Source: Strobilurus pachycystidiatus (lineage: Eukaryota; Basidiomycota; Agaricomycetes; Agaricales; Physalacriaceae). From it: a DNA stretch of 64,000 nucleotides. Both the position numbers and the translations under genes were made by a program. The stretch spans positions 2,666,001 to 2,730,000 of the forward strand of contig JAHLMK010000005.1 of assembly GCA_019915135.1 (NCBI GenBank). Reading direction: 5' to 3'. Positions 22,191-32,712 of the stretch are shown one piece after another. Below the pieces are notes generated by a model. The model worked only from the letters and a program-made list of their open reading frames with translations, made no database searches and was not told where the DNA came from. The number at the start of each line of letters is the position of its first letter. Position 1 is the stretch's first letter.

Positions 22191-23030
22191 ATGGCGGACA
22201 GCATGGAGCCCCAAGGAGCCGTCGCTGCGGATGTTGCGTCGCCTCCTTCGAGCCGTCTGTCGCCGACAGCGCCGCCTTTTCTCCCGCCAACCACCAACAG
22301 TATGGTCATCAACCTTGACGACGGTGACTCCGACGAGGACAACGCACAGGACGCCTGCGACTGTGGTGAGAACTTACATCGTCACAGAATCTGTCTTAGC
22401 ACTGATAATCATGCATAGAATCTGGTGTCTCCGTTTTCAATGTATCGTCGCATCAACGCCTCTACTTTCCACCCGGATTTGTATATGATCCCGAAATTCT
22501 CCAGGAGGATTATGTCGACAAGGATCATCCCTTCCGTGTTGGTCTCACCTTCGACACCGTACCTACGGAGCCGCTTCGCCCTACCTTGATCCCACTGCGT
22601 TCGGATGCGAAGAAGGTCCATTTCTATGTGACGACTATCGGGCGTAAGGTCGGCATTGTCCTTGATTCGTGAGTTCTGTCACTTGTCTTCAGATTGGGTG
22701 CTTATTGACCTGACCATCACACAGGGAGGAAGGGCGCGCGCTTGCCACTGGCGTTAGCGACGGCAACAGTATCAAAAAGGGGTCCCAGACCATCGCGCTG
22801 AAGATGTTCAACGATCATCTGGCAGCTGGCCGCGTCATCGTCCGGCAACCGCGCGTATCTCAACCGTAGGTCCCTCTCATTGCTTTAGCTTGGCGTTACT
22901 GACACATTGTCACCTCGTTGATAGTGACATTGTTATCACGGCCCGTAGCGGAACAATTGTTCTGAGTGGAATCTTAGTCGTAGTCGTCCCTGTGCTCCTC
23001 GCTACCCTTGTTTTGTATCTGCGCCGCTAA
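22191..23030 (+). CDS. Tail-anchored membrane protein of unknown family
   Basis: Four exons joined by three GT-AG introns (22365-22418, 22669-22725, and 22869-22924 approximately) keep one frame from ATG 22191 to TAA 23028. The N-terminus is low complexity and acidic (INLDDGDSDEDNAQD). A compact domain follows: FNVSSHQRLYFPPGFVYDPE, DHPFRVGLTFDTVPTEPL, VHFYVTTIGRKVGIVLDSEE. The extreme C-terminus is a single hydrophobic helix, TIVLSGILVVVVPVLLATLV, followed only by LYLRR. That is the layout of a tail-anchored protein with its domain in the cytoplasm. No known transposon function needs a membrane anchor, so this is unusual cargo. The domain was not recognised; the IGRKVGIVLDS patch is faintly like the RNase H1-N module of the next gene. 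Confidence 0.6.
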
Positions 23031-23850
23031 ATCGATATTCCTTGCCTCTCTTCCTCTTCCCCTGACCTGACAATTATGGCTGGCCGTCAGGATGACCCCC
23101 ATTCTATAATCTGGATCAGCTCCGACGATGAAGCAGACCCCATCGTGATCCACCCGTCGCCAGGAGACAATGTTGAGGACGTAGTCCAGGCACTGTTAGC
23201 TATGTCAGTCCGAGAACGAGTGGATCGTACCCTCTATCGCATCGACGGTCCGCGTGGCGTCCAATTTACAGCTAACTGGGATGTTTCACCGACCGTCCAT
23301 TGCACTAGTGCTCACACCTCCCCAGGTCTCACGCAGGTTCGAGTCAAACCAGGAACGGCTCCCATGTGGAAGCTGTTCAAAGGCGGGATCGCCGACAGCG
23401 CGGCAAGGCGCACGCATATGTCGTTTTTATCGGGTCAAAGACTGGTGTCGTTCCCACTTGGTAAGTCCTGATTCACCTTCTTAGACACTGATAGACCAAT
23501 CCATATATAGGGATACGTGTTCCGCCTACACCCAAGGCGTAGCCCTCAATATTGCGCAGGGATTCAAGTCGCGACTGGCGGCCATCAGCGCACATGCTTA
23601 TGCGGCAGAGTAGGACCTGGTCGAACTATCGGACGACCGCGCCAAGCATTCTTACGCCCTAGCGTATGCCGTCTTCACTCCCCATTCTGCGCCCGAATTT
23701 CTCCTGCCAAACCCAATATCTCAGGGAGCCACGTCGTCTGGCTACTGGGTCGTTTATGTCGGCGTAACCCCCGGAATTTATGGTACCTAGTGAGTAATTC
23801 CCTCTGGCGAAATCATGTACTCTCACTCACAAGGATGACAGTGTTGAGTC

Positions 23851-24447
23851 TAGGGTTTGAAAGTTCAGTTGTCAAAACTGCAACTGAACCGAGAAAAACC
23901 TGAACTGAGCCCGCAGTTTAACTTCCAAAGGTGTTTTTAAGAGAACTGAAGACCAGTCTCAGTTTACAGTTCTATCATCTCACTACATTAACCCACAACT
24001 GTGAAAAGACTGGTTAAACCGGTTAAACCGCACAACAGTTTAACCGGTTTTAGACCGGTTTAAACCGGTCTTTTGACACCCAATTTTGTTTTTTTTAGTG
24101 AAAGATGTCAGAGAGTCTTCCTGGAGCTCTAAAACACATCAGGTTCCCGTCTGTTTGGCGCAGTGGTTAGTAGAAATGGCTCAGAATGGCCCGGGCTCAA
24201 TTCCTGGATAGTTCATTTTGCAGCTGGGTAATGATAAAACCGATCTTGAACTGGTTTAAACTGGTTTAACCGCACAGACAGTTAAACCGGTTTAACTGGT
24301 TGCTCAAACTGTCTCAAAACCGGTCTCTTGAGCAACTGCAGTTCAGTTGTGAGTTGCTTGAAAAACTGTAAGACCAGTTTACATTTCAGTTGTGGTTTTC
24401 TGAAAATCTTGGGAAAAAACCCAACTGAACTGAACTTTCAAACCCTA
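23851..24447. mobile_element. hAT-type MITE, 597 bp, with perfect TIR and 8-bp TSD
   Basis: TAGGGTTTGAAAGTTCAGTT at 23851-23870 is repeated as its exact inverse complement at 24428-24447. The octamer GTTGAGTC lies directly outside both ends (23843-23850 and 24448-24455). A 20-bp TIR starting TAGGG with an 8-bp duplication is the hAT pattern. No coding capacity. The interior holds several AAACCGGTTTAA-type palindromic motifs on both sides of a tRNA-like segment. It inserted in an exon of the RNase H1-N gene; the host reading frame is continuous if the element and one octamer copy are ignored. Confidence 0.93.
24156..24207 (+). other. tRNA-like A-box/B-box segment inside the MITE
   Basis: TGGCGCAGTGGTTAG (24156-24170) matches a Pol III A box. 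GGGCTCAATTCC (24193-24204) is close to a B box. The sequence around the latter folds as a T-arm: CCGGG (24191-24195) pairs with CCTGG (24203-24207) around a 7-base loop. Flanking bases do not form an acceptor stem, and box spacing is a few bases short, so it is a remnant or a SINE-like promoter, not a working tRNA gene. Confidence 0.45.
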
Positions 24448-24644
24448 GTTGAGTCGGCGTGGCAGTGTGTTGGTGTACCGGGTGGTCTATACGAATCTTT
24501 CCAGACAGTCGAAGCTGCCCGTGGAGCGTGGAGCGATGCAGTATTCGGGCGAATCGTGCGCGGTTATGTTGATCTTGGAATGTGGTAGTACGATGCCGAT
24601 GGATTCACTAGTACTGCCACATGCATATTAATTTGTAGTCGTGC

Positions 24645-25355
24645 TCAGGCTTCATACGATTGATACAAAAGCTTTCCTGCCTCCTCACATTCCAGCAAGT
24701 CGTCTGCCGCAAAGTGCGAAAAGACATCTCTGATGCAATCAGCAATGCTCTCGAGTCGATCTACCCCTTCGCCTAATGTCTTCATCAGCTTACTGTCCTC
24801 TCGAAGCTCGCGCTCCAATTTGGCCTCGTTTGCTATATCGATTCCTTTGTGCAATACGGCACTGACAGTGGTACAGACGTCGATGAGCGTCTGCAGCGTC
24901 GCATCTTCGGGATGATCGATACCGTAACGCGTCCATCGCTTTGCCCACCGCCGAACGTTATTGTCCGTGAGCACTCTGATTTCTGCTAACAGTATGGCCA
25001 TCTGCCTGGCAAATTTTCTGCTCAACGCGCTCTCTGCATAGCTAGGCAAGGCAATCAGCACCCGACTACATCAATATGGCTTTGTATACGTACGGCTTAT
25101 TCTCGATCTCGTTTGCACTCTGCTTGACTGGGTTCGACGGCTTCGACGTTCCGACACTACCAGCGAGTTCTCTCTTGGACTGATACTTCTGCTTGGCCAG
25201 AGCATTGTAATGCTCTCGCTTTCTGTTATATATCTCTATCAATGTGCTAAGACGAGGTCTGACGAGCGAGCTTACTTCTGCCAATGTTTGCGTTTGGTTT
25301 CTTTCCGAGCAAATGCTCTGTCTTCGTCGGTTTTGTACACAGCCTTGCGACCCAT
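24645..25355 (-). CDS. Small basic/helical cargo protein (MGRK-type start)
   Basis: ATG at 25355 begins MGRKAVYKTDEDRAFARKET, an Arg/Lys-rich helix. A 53-nt intron (acceptor after ATATAACAG) joins it to KKREHYNALAKQKYQSKREL. A further exon gives ESALSRKFARQMAILLAEIR, NNVRRWAKRWTRYG and LESIADCIRDVFSHFAADDL before the stop at 24645. A second intron lies at about 25037-25084. About 200 residues, almost all helix by appearance, with a strongly basic first quarter typical of short DNA-binding or nucleolar proteins found in Agaricomycete transposons (KRK...AKQKYQSKRE pattern). No defined family. Convergent with the RNase H1-N gene. Confidence 0.55.
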
Positions 25356-25952
25356 ATCTCCGAGACGGGATCCCCACCAACGTATAGGAGAAGTTGCCAA
25401 CGTCTGACCAGGCCCGAGCGCCGTAGATGAGTGTGGAAGCTAAGAGATTGAGATCCACAATTATGGCTTTGCGTACTTCGGCCCTTCCTCTCATCTCTCC
25501 TACTCTCGTGTATTTACTAAATCCGGGATTGCTTACAGTTTCTCGAAAGCATTGACTCGTCTTGTTCCCATGGCTGCACCCAACCTTAAGTGAGTCGCAA
25601 CGTCAACCGTGAACAATGTATTATACAGGCAGTTCATCGCAAAGCACGGTCAGCCCTAGACAATTATTTTTCGTTCTCATAATTCCCCCCTTAGTTTTGA
25701 CAGACGTCCAAGGCGAACGGTATGGTGGCAGAAACCGTAGCCCGACAGATAATCATTGATGGAGGGTAAGACGCTGTGCTCTACGAGCACAAGTAAATTC
25801 CCTAGACATTTATTGGCACAGGTAACGCATCGTCGATTTCTCAGATGCCTAGACACTTATGCACCTCGGCCATTGCCAATTCACGGCCCGTATCCTCGCG
25901 GGCGGCTCGTTTTGCAAATTTGTCGTTGCGTCCCCTTTGGCATACTCCCCTC
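25356..25952. other. Spacer, possible alternative first exon
   Basis: Upstream of the small gene on minus and of the gene on plus at 25953. A minus-strand ATG near 25571 with a good GTAAGC donor could be an alternative first exon of the 24645 gene, but the frames do not join convincingly. Nothing else seen. Confidence 0.35.
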
Positions 25953-26712
25953 ATGGCGTCCCGCGCAGCCAACGTCTTGGGTCCTAGCTTGATTGACCCC
26001 CGACTCGCCGCCCTCGCAGCGCCGGCTGCGCCACAGACTTTGGCTCCACCCACGACATCGAACCGTGGACAGTCACACCTCCGAGTTGCTCGTGCTTTGT
26101 ATCGGTAAGAGACATGCAAAAGATGGGAGAACTGCTGGTGCTGACACCAATACACAGCCGACGTTTTCATAATTCCCAGCCTATTAGGGTTACTCGCAGT
26201 CTGCGGTTGCTCCCGTCATCCTCGCCGTGAGAGAATCCTTACCCTCAATTGACCCCGCTGTAACTGACATGATTGTCAGTCGACGCGTCCAGATAGTGTA
26301 TGACTCTTTGATGGCTGCAATCGAAGACGAGTTCCGTCGTTACGACGTTTACACCGAACTTCAACTCCCACACATCTTCGTACGCCAGCACATCCGTGCT
26401 TTGCTGGCGGACACCTCCACACCTTACAAGTCATTCCTGATAATGTTCGAGAAGATCGCAGTTATGGCAAATGTTTTGAGGGAACTCACGGTGTCACTGA
26501 CGGAGCTTTGTGGCGTAGACCCGCAGTTCTGGATTTCTGTCACTCAGGTCCGGCGGCGCCGGATCCCAGTGGATCGAACATTTGAAACAGTGCTGCATGT
26601 ATTCGGGCGCGTCGAGTCTGGTGTAGCGCACGGCGTAGAAGCGGACGAGGGCCTCGCCGCTCTCGCGCGGCAGTTTGCGTCGGACGTCCCCGACTTCATA
26701 GCTACACTGTAG
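25953..26712 (+). CDS. Unrecognised cargo protein, structure tentative
   Basis: Two open pieces. The first, from ATG 25953, reads MASRAANVLGPSLIDPRLAA and a Pro/Ala linker and ends at a GTAAGA donor near 26106. The second runs from about 26188 to TAG-type stop at 26712 with SQSAVAPVILAVRESLPSID, YDSLMAAIEDEFRRYDVYTE, FVRQHIRALLADTSTPYKSF and FETVLHVFGRVESGVAHGVE. The second is a well-formed all-helical domain of about 170 residues. I could not find an acceptor that joins the two in frame: the CACAG acceptor at about 26156 leads to an early stop. The pieces may be one gene with an odd splice, a frameshifted gene, or two genes. Family unknown. Confidence 0.38.
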
Positions 26713-27016
26713 TCTTTGACGAATAATACTGAGCGACCTTTGAGATAAGATACACGAGCTCGCACTTGATAAGAATTTGAATAGTTCGGCCGTCGCTAAT
26801 AATTTGACCCATGGTATCTCGTAGACAGCGCATTTGCCACACCAACGAAAGGCACCAGCGAAAGGCACACACGACGTCGTGTTCTCCAGCCACCAGAGTC
26901 TCCCGGTGCAGTGCTAACGGTGGGGGACTCAATTGATTAGATTCATACTCTCGTGAAATAGACCGTCACAGGCAGAGGAACAGAATCTAAGAGAGGTACA
27001 AATCAAATGACTGCCC
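26713..27016. other. Spacer between cargo genes
   Basis: Three hundred bases downstream of the helical protein and of the mini-gene on minus. Antisense frames here are shadows. Nothing else seen. Confidence 0.35.
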
Positions 27017-27347
27017 TCAGACACTCTCACTCGCGTCATCTTTCTCCTCTCCTTCCGCGTGGCCGTATCTCCAGGGGCAGGCAATGTCATAGGAGACATC
27101 TACGGGGCACAATTAGTGGAGAACATCCTATCTTAGCACGCGTTCACGTACCAACGCTGGAGTTCCAAAATCGCTCTATACCCTCCCCATCCGTCCTGCC
27201 AACGGCGCCATAGAGTGCGACATATTTCTCGTTGTTCATGGAACATCCGGTAAAATGAGCGTGCTTGTTCCAGGTTGGCTGGGTAGGTGACTGCGATACA
27301 TTGCCAACGGATGACACCTGAGATTCGGACTGGCTGGGTGTAGTCAT
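27017..27347 (-). CDS. Mini-gene with two KDZ transposase motifs in swapped order
   Basis: ATG at 27347 begins MTTPSQSESQVSSVGN. Exon 1 (27347-27152) carries W-x3-H-x3-C-x3-N-x3-Y followed by AVGRTDGEGIERFW, the C-terminal catalytic-glutamate block of KDZ transposases. A 50-nt intron with a GTACGT donor and CCGTAG acceptor joins in phase to exon 2 (27101 to 27017), which reads VSYDIACPWRYGH, the aspartate block (YDIAC) that in intact KDZ proteins lies N-terminal to the GEGIER block. A stop follows within 20 residues. So a protein of about 95 residues would contain both motifs in the wrong order and no rest of the enzyme. It may be a rearranged fossil or an evolved small regulator. The motif order, but not expression, is certain. 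Confidence 0.5.
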
Positions 27348-27545
27348 ATCTGGGGAAACCGACGGTTGTGCTCGATGTTGGGAACTAGGTGGGGAAACTT
27401 GACTGCTGCGCTCGATCAGAATTCCGTAGCGGTATTTATGATATGTGGCAAACAGGCAGATTGAGCCATGCGGGGATGAATTGGATTTACTGACCTATTT
27501 CAAACGCATTCTCATCCAGAGTGACGCTCTTGCCCACCCGCCCTC

Positions 27546-28288
27546 ATGTCTCTCTCCCCCTCAGTGAGTGCGTCGTCCGCCCCGCAATGTAAAAAGTCCA
27601 GCGGGGGGGGGAAGCTTGTACCCCACGTCGAAGTCCCTTCCTTGCTTGAGGCAATCCGCAACAAGCGCATCGAGTCCGCCAGCGCTCGCAGTGACAAAAG
27701 CAAGAAGGACTCGACCGAGAAACACAACAGCGCCTTTGCTAAAAAGGTTAGACACATCCATCCGAGGCCCCCAGTGCTTCCTCCGCCCAGTCCGAGGTCC
27801 AGCAAACGGTCAGTTCACAGAGTCTCGTCTCATTAGTCCGGTTCTGAATACTTCCAGTGCTATTGAAGGCCGAATCCGCGCCATTAGGCCTCTTCGCACC
27901 GGGTACATGGTTGGAGCACATGTCAAATACCAACGTGAGTGCGTTCAGATTATAGAACACTCGCCCGCTTAGAGTAATCGCAGCGTTCGCATTCCCTGCT
28001 GCTGCCAAAGAAGCACTTGAGGGAGAGTTTCTCGTTCCGGCGGATCCCAGGAAGCTATCCGACGAGGTGAAAGAATTCTTAGCCGATTTGAGTATGAGCG
28101 GGCAGGAGGGTGGATTTTTGCAGATGGGGGTTTATACTACGGAGGATTTGCTCACACTCGCCTTGGAGATTCATGACCAGGGAAAACGCCAGCAGCTTAA
28201 AGCCGCGTTAGAGTTAGAGGGGATACCTTGGATGACGATGAGGAACGCCCTCTCCGCCTACGCGTGCCCGGTTAATCGGGCCGATTAG
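27546..28288 (+). CDS. Small unrecognised cargo protein preceding KDZ transposase
   Basis: ATG at 27546 begins MSLSPSVSASSAPQCKKSSG with a GGG-Lys run. Exons then give VPSLLEAIRNKRIESASARS, a short exon SEVQQT, AIEGRIRAIRPLRTGYMVGA, and after a 50-nt intron FAFPAAAKEALEGEFLVPAD, VKEFLADLSMSGQEGGFLQM and YTTEDLLTLALEIHDQGKRQ to the stop at 28288. The spliced frame is open. The C-terminal 90 residues look like a small helical domain. No family recognised. It ends about 110 bases before the KDZ transposase ATG on the same strand. Confidence 0.5.
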
Positions 28289-28396
28289 TACCGTAGTCAA
28301 ACATGCATGTCGTTGGTTGGTCCTGATCATGATGCACTCTATCACTTCCAATGGAAATTCGTTTTACGCCGCCCCTCTCGCCTTGGGAGAGCTACC

Positions 28397-31300
28397 ATGT
28401 CGCAGTCGGACCAATCCAATCGAGCGGCCTCGTCAAGCTCACGCAGGTTACAAACAACTTGGGACTTGCGTCGCCACACTGCCGAGGAGTACACAGGGCG
28501 CCGCGAGTATGAGCTCGCCAACTTTAATTCGACTGCAATTCCCGCTACCGCGCCTTCCAGGAGGAGGGGTCGTCCATCCACACAGAGCCGTACCGACGCC
28601 GCCTTTGTCGGTCCCTCACAAACTGTCCACAGTGTCGACCATGCCCACTATGTCGCGCCTACGGGAGACGTGGAAACCGTCGCCTATCGCCCCAGGAAGC
28701 GACGTCGGAAGACTAGCCGTCCGCGCAGCTCACCCGAGCCGGCGGTGGAGTTGGGTGACTTCGGCGACTTCGACCCGATGATTGGGGCTGGTATCCAGAC
28801 GGCAGACCACAACGAACTCGATGGGCCAGCCACGGACTTTCTAGACGGTTCCGGAGATATTAACCAGGCGGTGGAGGAGGATTCACTGAAAAGGAAGCGT
28901 TATCCGAGCTCGGTACGTTACCTTACTTTCTGTTCTCTTCTGAACGCGCTAAAACTTCGTGGCTAGGATGATCCAATGAAGGAGTGGATTCCTTGGGAAG
29001 ATCTGATGAATGAGGAGGCTATGCGTCGCCATGGACTGGGCGACATCGCGCACGCCCCATCTTGCAGCAGTTGCGCTGTGGCCGCTTCCGACACTACTCC
29101 CTTGCATCGGTGTAGATCATGCGGCGACTTTGTGGAGTGTGGTGCATGTTGCTTGAAAAGACACCAGCAGACGCCTCTTCATCTGATCGAGGTACGTTCT
29201 TCCTCGTGTCCCGGCGATGATGAATCTGACTGTTTCGTAGGTTTGGTTGAATGATACTTGGGAACGCACGACTCTGACGGAATTGGGCCTGGTATACCAA
29301 GTTGGTCACCAGGGTGCCCCATGCGGTTTTCGCGACACCACTGAGCGGTTCATGACCGTCATCCATTTCCCAGCCGTCCACACGCTTCGTATCCGCTATT
29401 GTCGATGTTCGCGCAACCAACAGATACTCGACTGGCAACAACTGTTTCGCAATGGCTGGTACCCAGCGACGACATATACCCCTCAGACCTGCGCGACGAT
29501 CGAGACTCTGAATTTTTTTCGACGTCTGAAGGTTACAGCAAATGTGTCCGTGCGCGACTTTCTGACGACTCTCGAGGCAACGACGGATGCGTATGGGACG
29601 GAATTGACCCCAGATCGGTACAAGGCATTTGGCCGGATGTCGCGTCAGTGGTCGTTCATGCAGCGAGTCAGGCGTTCTGGTGTGCTACACGAAGTTGGGG
29701 GCCTATCGGCAGCGGGCTGGAGTTCGGTCGCCGTCGAGTGTTGGGCCTGTCCGCGCCAGGGCGTCAACCTGCCGGAGAACATAGACTCAATCGCGCAAGA
29801 AGATCAGTAAGTTATGACTTTGTCAATCTCGCCATATTGTTGAAGTCTAACTGGTTTTCAGGTACAAATACCGACGCATCTTATCGGCTGATGCGAACTT
29901 CAAAATGAAGTACAAGATGCGACCGTCTCCCCGCGTGGATAATCCACTATACTCGGGATTGGGCGTGCAGGTTCCAATGGAGCAGTACCACGACTGGCTG
30001 CGGACATATATAACCGAAGAGGAGGTAAGCGTACAATAGGTATCGGTCGCGTTCTGCTGCTCACCTTCCGGGTATCCAGGTATCAAGCTGCATAGCTTTC
30101 GCGGCGCTCATGCATAAAGAAACCAAGTTCTCAACCGGCCTCCGTTGGACGGGCGTACTCGGCGTGATTTGTGCCCGCCACGAAATCATGCTTTCTTTGG
30201 GTGATCTTGAGAAAGGGGAAAGGTCAGTGTCAACGTATTCGTGTTCCCTGAGCCAGACGCTGATTGTTTTCCCTCCCCTTATAGATACAAAAACACCGAC
30301 TTTATTCTATACTGGCTTCTCCGCCGGCTGGGACTCAAGGAAGTGACGATAACATACGACATCGCGTGCCAATACAAGAAATACTTTTACGACCGGATCA
30401 AGGCGCTTCCTGAGTGCTTGAAGGGCTTGGATCTCCCAGAGTTGACTTGGGGTTTGCCGGTCTGGCATGGTAACGTTCACGAAGTGGCTTGTGAGACGGA
30501 AAATAGTCTGCGGTACCAGACCGGGGTGGGGAAGACGGACGGCGAGGGGATTGAGCGTTACTGGTCGCTGCTGAATCCGATCTCCTACATGACCCGGGAG
30601 GAGCAGCCAGGCGCACGCCATGACGACCACGAAGATAAGGTAAATCACATTAATTTTGGGAAGAACATCGATCTCGGTACGTTCTGTCTTTCATTTTAGC
30701 TGGGTGAAACAGTACTAATTGTTGGACAGGAAAGAGTTTGTTACGGCGGCTACGGATAGCGACAGAGGAGCGAGAGGTACAGGTCGGGGCGTTCACGACG
30801 ATGGACGGTGCCTTGAAATCGGACGTGCGGGGAGATTGGATGAATATGGTGAAGGCGTGGTTGGGCGATCGCTCAAAGCCAAACCCATACGCAGCGTCGG
30901 GCAAGGTTACGATATCCGAGCAGAAGATCCGGGCGGAGCTTCGCGCCCAGGAGTTGTTGGACGAAGAGCAGCTTGAGAGAGATGGAGAGGAGGCGGAGGA
31001 GGAGGAAATCGAGGCGGAAAACCAGGACACTCACGACCATGACGAATCTGAAGGGCCGACGGCTTCATCTAAGAAAGGTCGAGGAGGCCGCCGCCGACGA
31101 ACGAAAGGCAAGACGCCAGCTGATCGAACGCAGAGGAAAAGGCTCACGGCAGCGGGCTTCATCATCTTGGGACTCCAGTTGGAAGACACGAAGTAAGTGT
31201 TCAACGTTCATCACCGGTATGGGTAAAATGCTTAGGTTAACGATCATTAGGGCTCGCCTACATGCAGATCGGAAGGCGAGTGTGAATTTAACGCTCGCCC

Positions 31301-31734
31301 GGGAGAGCAAAATCCATGAACGTAGCAAGGCGCTCTCTACTAAGCTCAAGGCTTTCCGACGTCACCAGGACATTCACATGCCTGGGGCTGCAACTTTAGT
31401 GCAGGCGGAGCAGGAGGCACATATCGGTCCTCGACTTCCAGAGGACAGCACCATTTTTCTTCCATCCGAGTGTTTGATTGGTAGCGAGAGAGTTCCAGGG
31501 ATTTGCTCCGACAAGCTTTACGACGTCGAGGCGGCTTTGCGAAGGGGTCGGGGGAGCGACGCGATTATGCGCCTGCGCGCCCGCTTGATAACACGGAGGC
31601 ACTTCATCAATTTCCGGAACGCGCATGTAACGGGTCAGAATCAATCTACACGGGCGGCAAGGCTGATTCAGTCGCTGGGGAGCCGTGTACATCACGAAAC
31701 ACCCTATTGCCTTAAGTTAAATGAAGGCATCTAA
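28397..31734 (+). CDS. KDZ-superfamily transposase with CxC zinc cluster, 3' end replaced
   Basis: ATG 28397 begins MSQSDQSNRAASSSSRRLQT. The N-terminal tail has a basic PRKRRRKTSRPR signal. The CxC cluster follows: CSSCAVAASDTTPLHRCRSC, CGACCLKRHQQTPLHLIEVW. Then YQVGHQGAPC, the RYCRCSRNQQILDWQQLF segment and the catalytic core: SADANFKMKYK (first Asp), RWTGVLGVICARHE, LGDLEKGERYKNTDF, TYDIACQYKKYF (second Asp), LPVWHGNVHEVAC, and TGVGKTDGEGIERYWSLLN (Glu). A long acidic hinge leads to the C-terminal helical part LRARLITRRHFINFRNAHVT. That part stops short at RAARLIQSLGSRV, where the Plavaka inverted repeat begins (31689); the last 15 codons to TAG 31734 are element sequence. All catalytic motifs are kept and there is no internal stop. 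KDZ enzymes mobilise long elements and use a DDE-type RNase H fold. Confidence 0.85.
31689..31717 (+). repeat. Left TIR of nested Plavaka element
   Basis: 29 bases, identical to the complement of 42460-42488. It starts immediately after the last KDZ-type codon. Confidence 0.95.
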
Positions 31735-31779
31735 AAGCTATGAAAGCTCTGAAAGCCAAAAAGCTACAAAAGTGATTGT

Positions 31780-32290
31780 GAGCATGGTTCCCAGCAACAG
31801 CAACTCTAAAGCTTCTAAAAGCCTTCCTAGCTGCTTTTAAGGTACCTCAAAAGCATCCTCAAGTTATTGTTGATGGGAACCATGCTATTAAGAGCACTGT
31901 GAGCTACTCTTAAGAACTCAATAAGTGTAACATAAGCATTTAAAAACCACTCTCAAAGCGACCACAAGCTGCTGTTGATGGGAACCATGCTATTACGAGC
32001 GATGTGAGCCACTATTGAGAACTCAGTAAGCATAGCATAAGCATTTAAAAACCACTCTCAAAGCGACCACAAGCTACTGTTGATGGGAACCATGCTATTA
32101 CGAGCGATGTGAGCCACTATTGAGAACTCAGTAAGCATAGCATAAGCATGTAACAACTACTCTCAAAGCGATCACAAGCTGCTGTTGATGGGAACCATGC
32201 TATTATGAGCATCATGAGCCACTATTGGGAACTCAGTAAGCGCAATACAAGCATGTAATAAGCGTCCTCAAGCAATCATTAATAACGCAT
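31780..32290. repeat. Subterminal ~105-bp satellite, four copies
   Basis: The marker TGATGGGAACCATGCTATTA recurs at 31871, 31976, 32081 and 32186, exactly 105 bases apart, with the copies at 31976 and 32081 nearly identical. The inverse GCATGGTTCCCA is at about 31783. Each unit holds several AAGC(T/A) motifs also found at the right end. The region 32290-32712 has the same motif richness but no clear period. Confidence 0.88.
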
Positions 32291-32712
32291 ATACTTTTCG
32301 CAGCTTTCCAAGATACTATCAAGTTCATAGAAAGCACATGTAGGACAATTAAAAGCCACTGTTATTAAGAGCTATACTTATACTGGCTTTGTGAAAGACT
32401 ACAATATGTTTACAAAGTACTATCAAGATGCACTGAGAAGTCGTTGAAGCTACTGAGTTCATGCAGTGTCTTATAAGTTCTCTACAAGTGCTACAAAAAG
32501 ACCAATCGGTTATCTTAAATCGACTTAAATAATTTCAAACAATAAAAAGATGGCTAACGATAATTGTATTGCAATGCAGACTACTTAAAGCTACCTAAGA
32601 CTACTTACTGAATTATGAGGATGCTGATACCAAAGAGAGAGGGTGTAATAAGATGATAATATGCTATGTTTAGATGCACCAAAGACCAGTCAAGCAAAGA
32701 AAAGAAAGACTG

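Larger units (their letters stand above)
23076..24588 (+). pseudogene. Double RNase H1 N-terminal (viroplasmin-fold) protein, broken by a nonsense codon and a MITE
   Basis: The RNase H1 N-terminal fold binds RNA:DNA hybrids or dsRNA. ATG at 23076 begins MAGRQDDPHSIIWISSDDEA. Exons 23076-23336, 23399-23460 and 23511 onward join in frame to give a first copy: AHAYVVFIGSKTGVVPTWDT then QGVALNIAQGFKSR. In-frame TAG at 23611 follows. Beyond it the same frame gives a second copy starting GYWVVYVGVTPGIYGT, which continues through an intron (donor GTGAGT near 23789) into an exon split by the MITE at 23851-24447. After the MITE it resumes with WQCVGVPGGLYESFQTVEAA and ends at TAG 24586-24588. So there are two lesions: one nonsense codon, possibly read through, and one insertion. 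Both domains keep the tryptophan/glycine pattern of the family. Confidence 0.7.

Noticed and set aside
23337..23398. Apparent frameshift between the start of the RNase H1-N gene and its first domain
   Set aside because: A 62-nt intron with GTTCGA donor and GACAG acceptor joins the frames. The TAG at 23611 could not be explained the same way.
24140..24230. A functional tRNA gene
   Set aside because: A box, B box and T-arm are present but no acceptor stem, no clear anticodon arm, and spacing is short.
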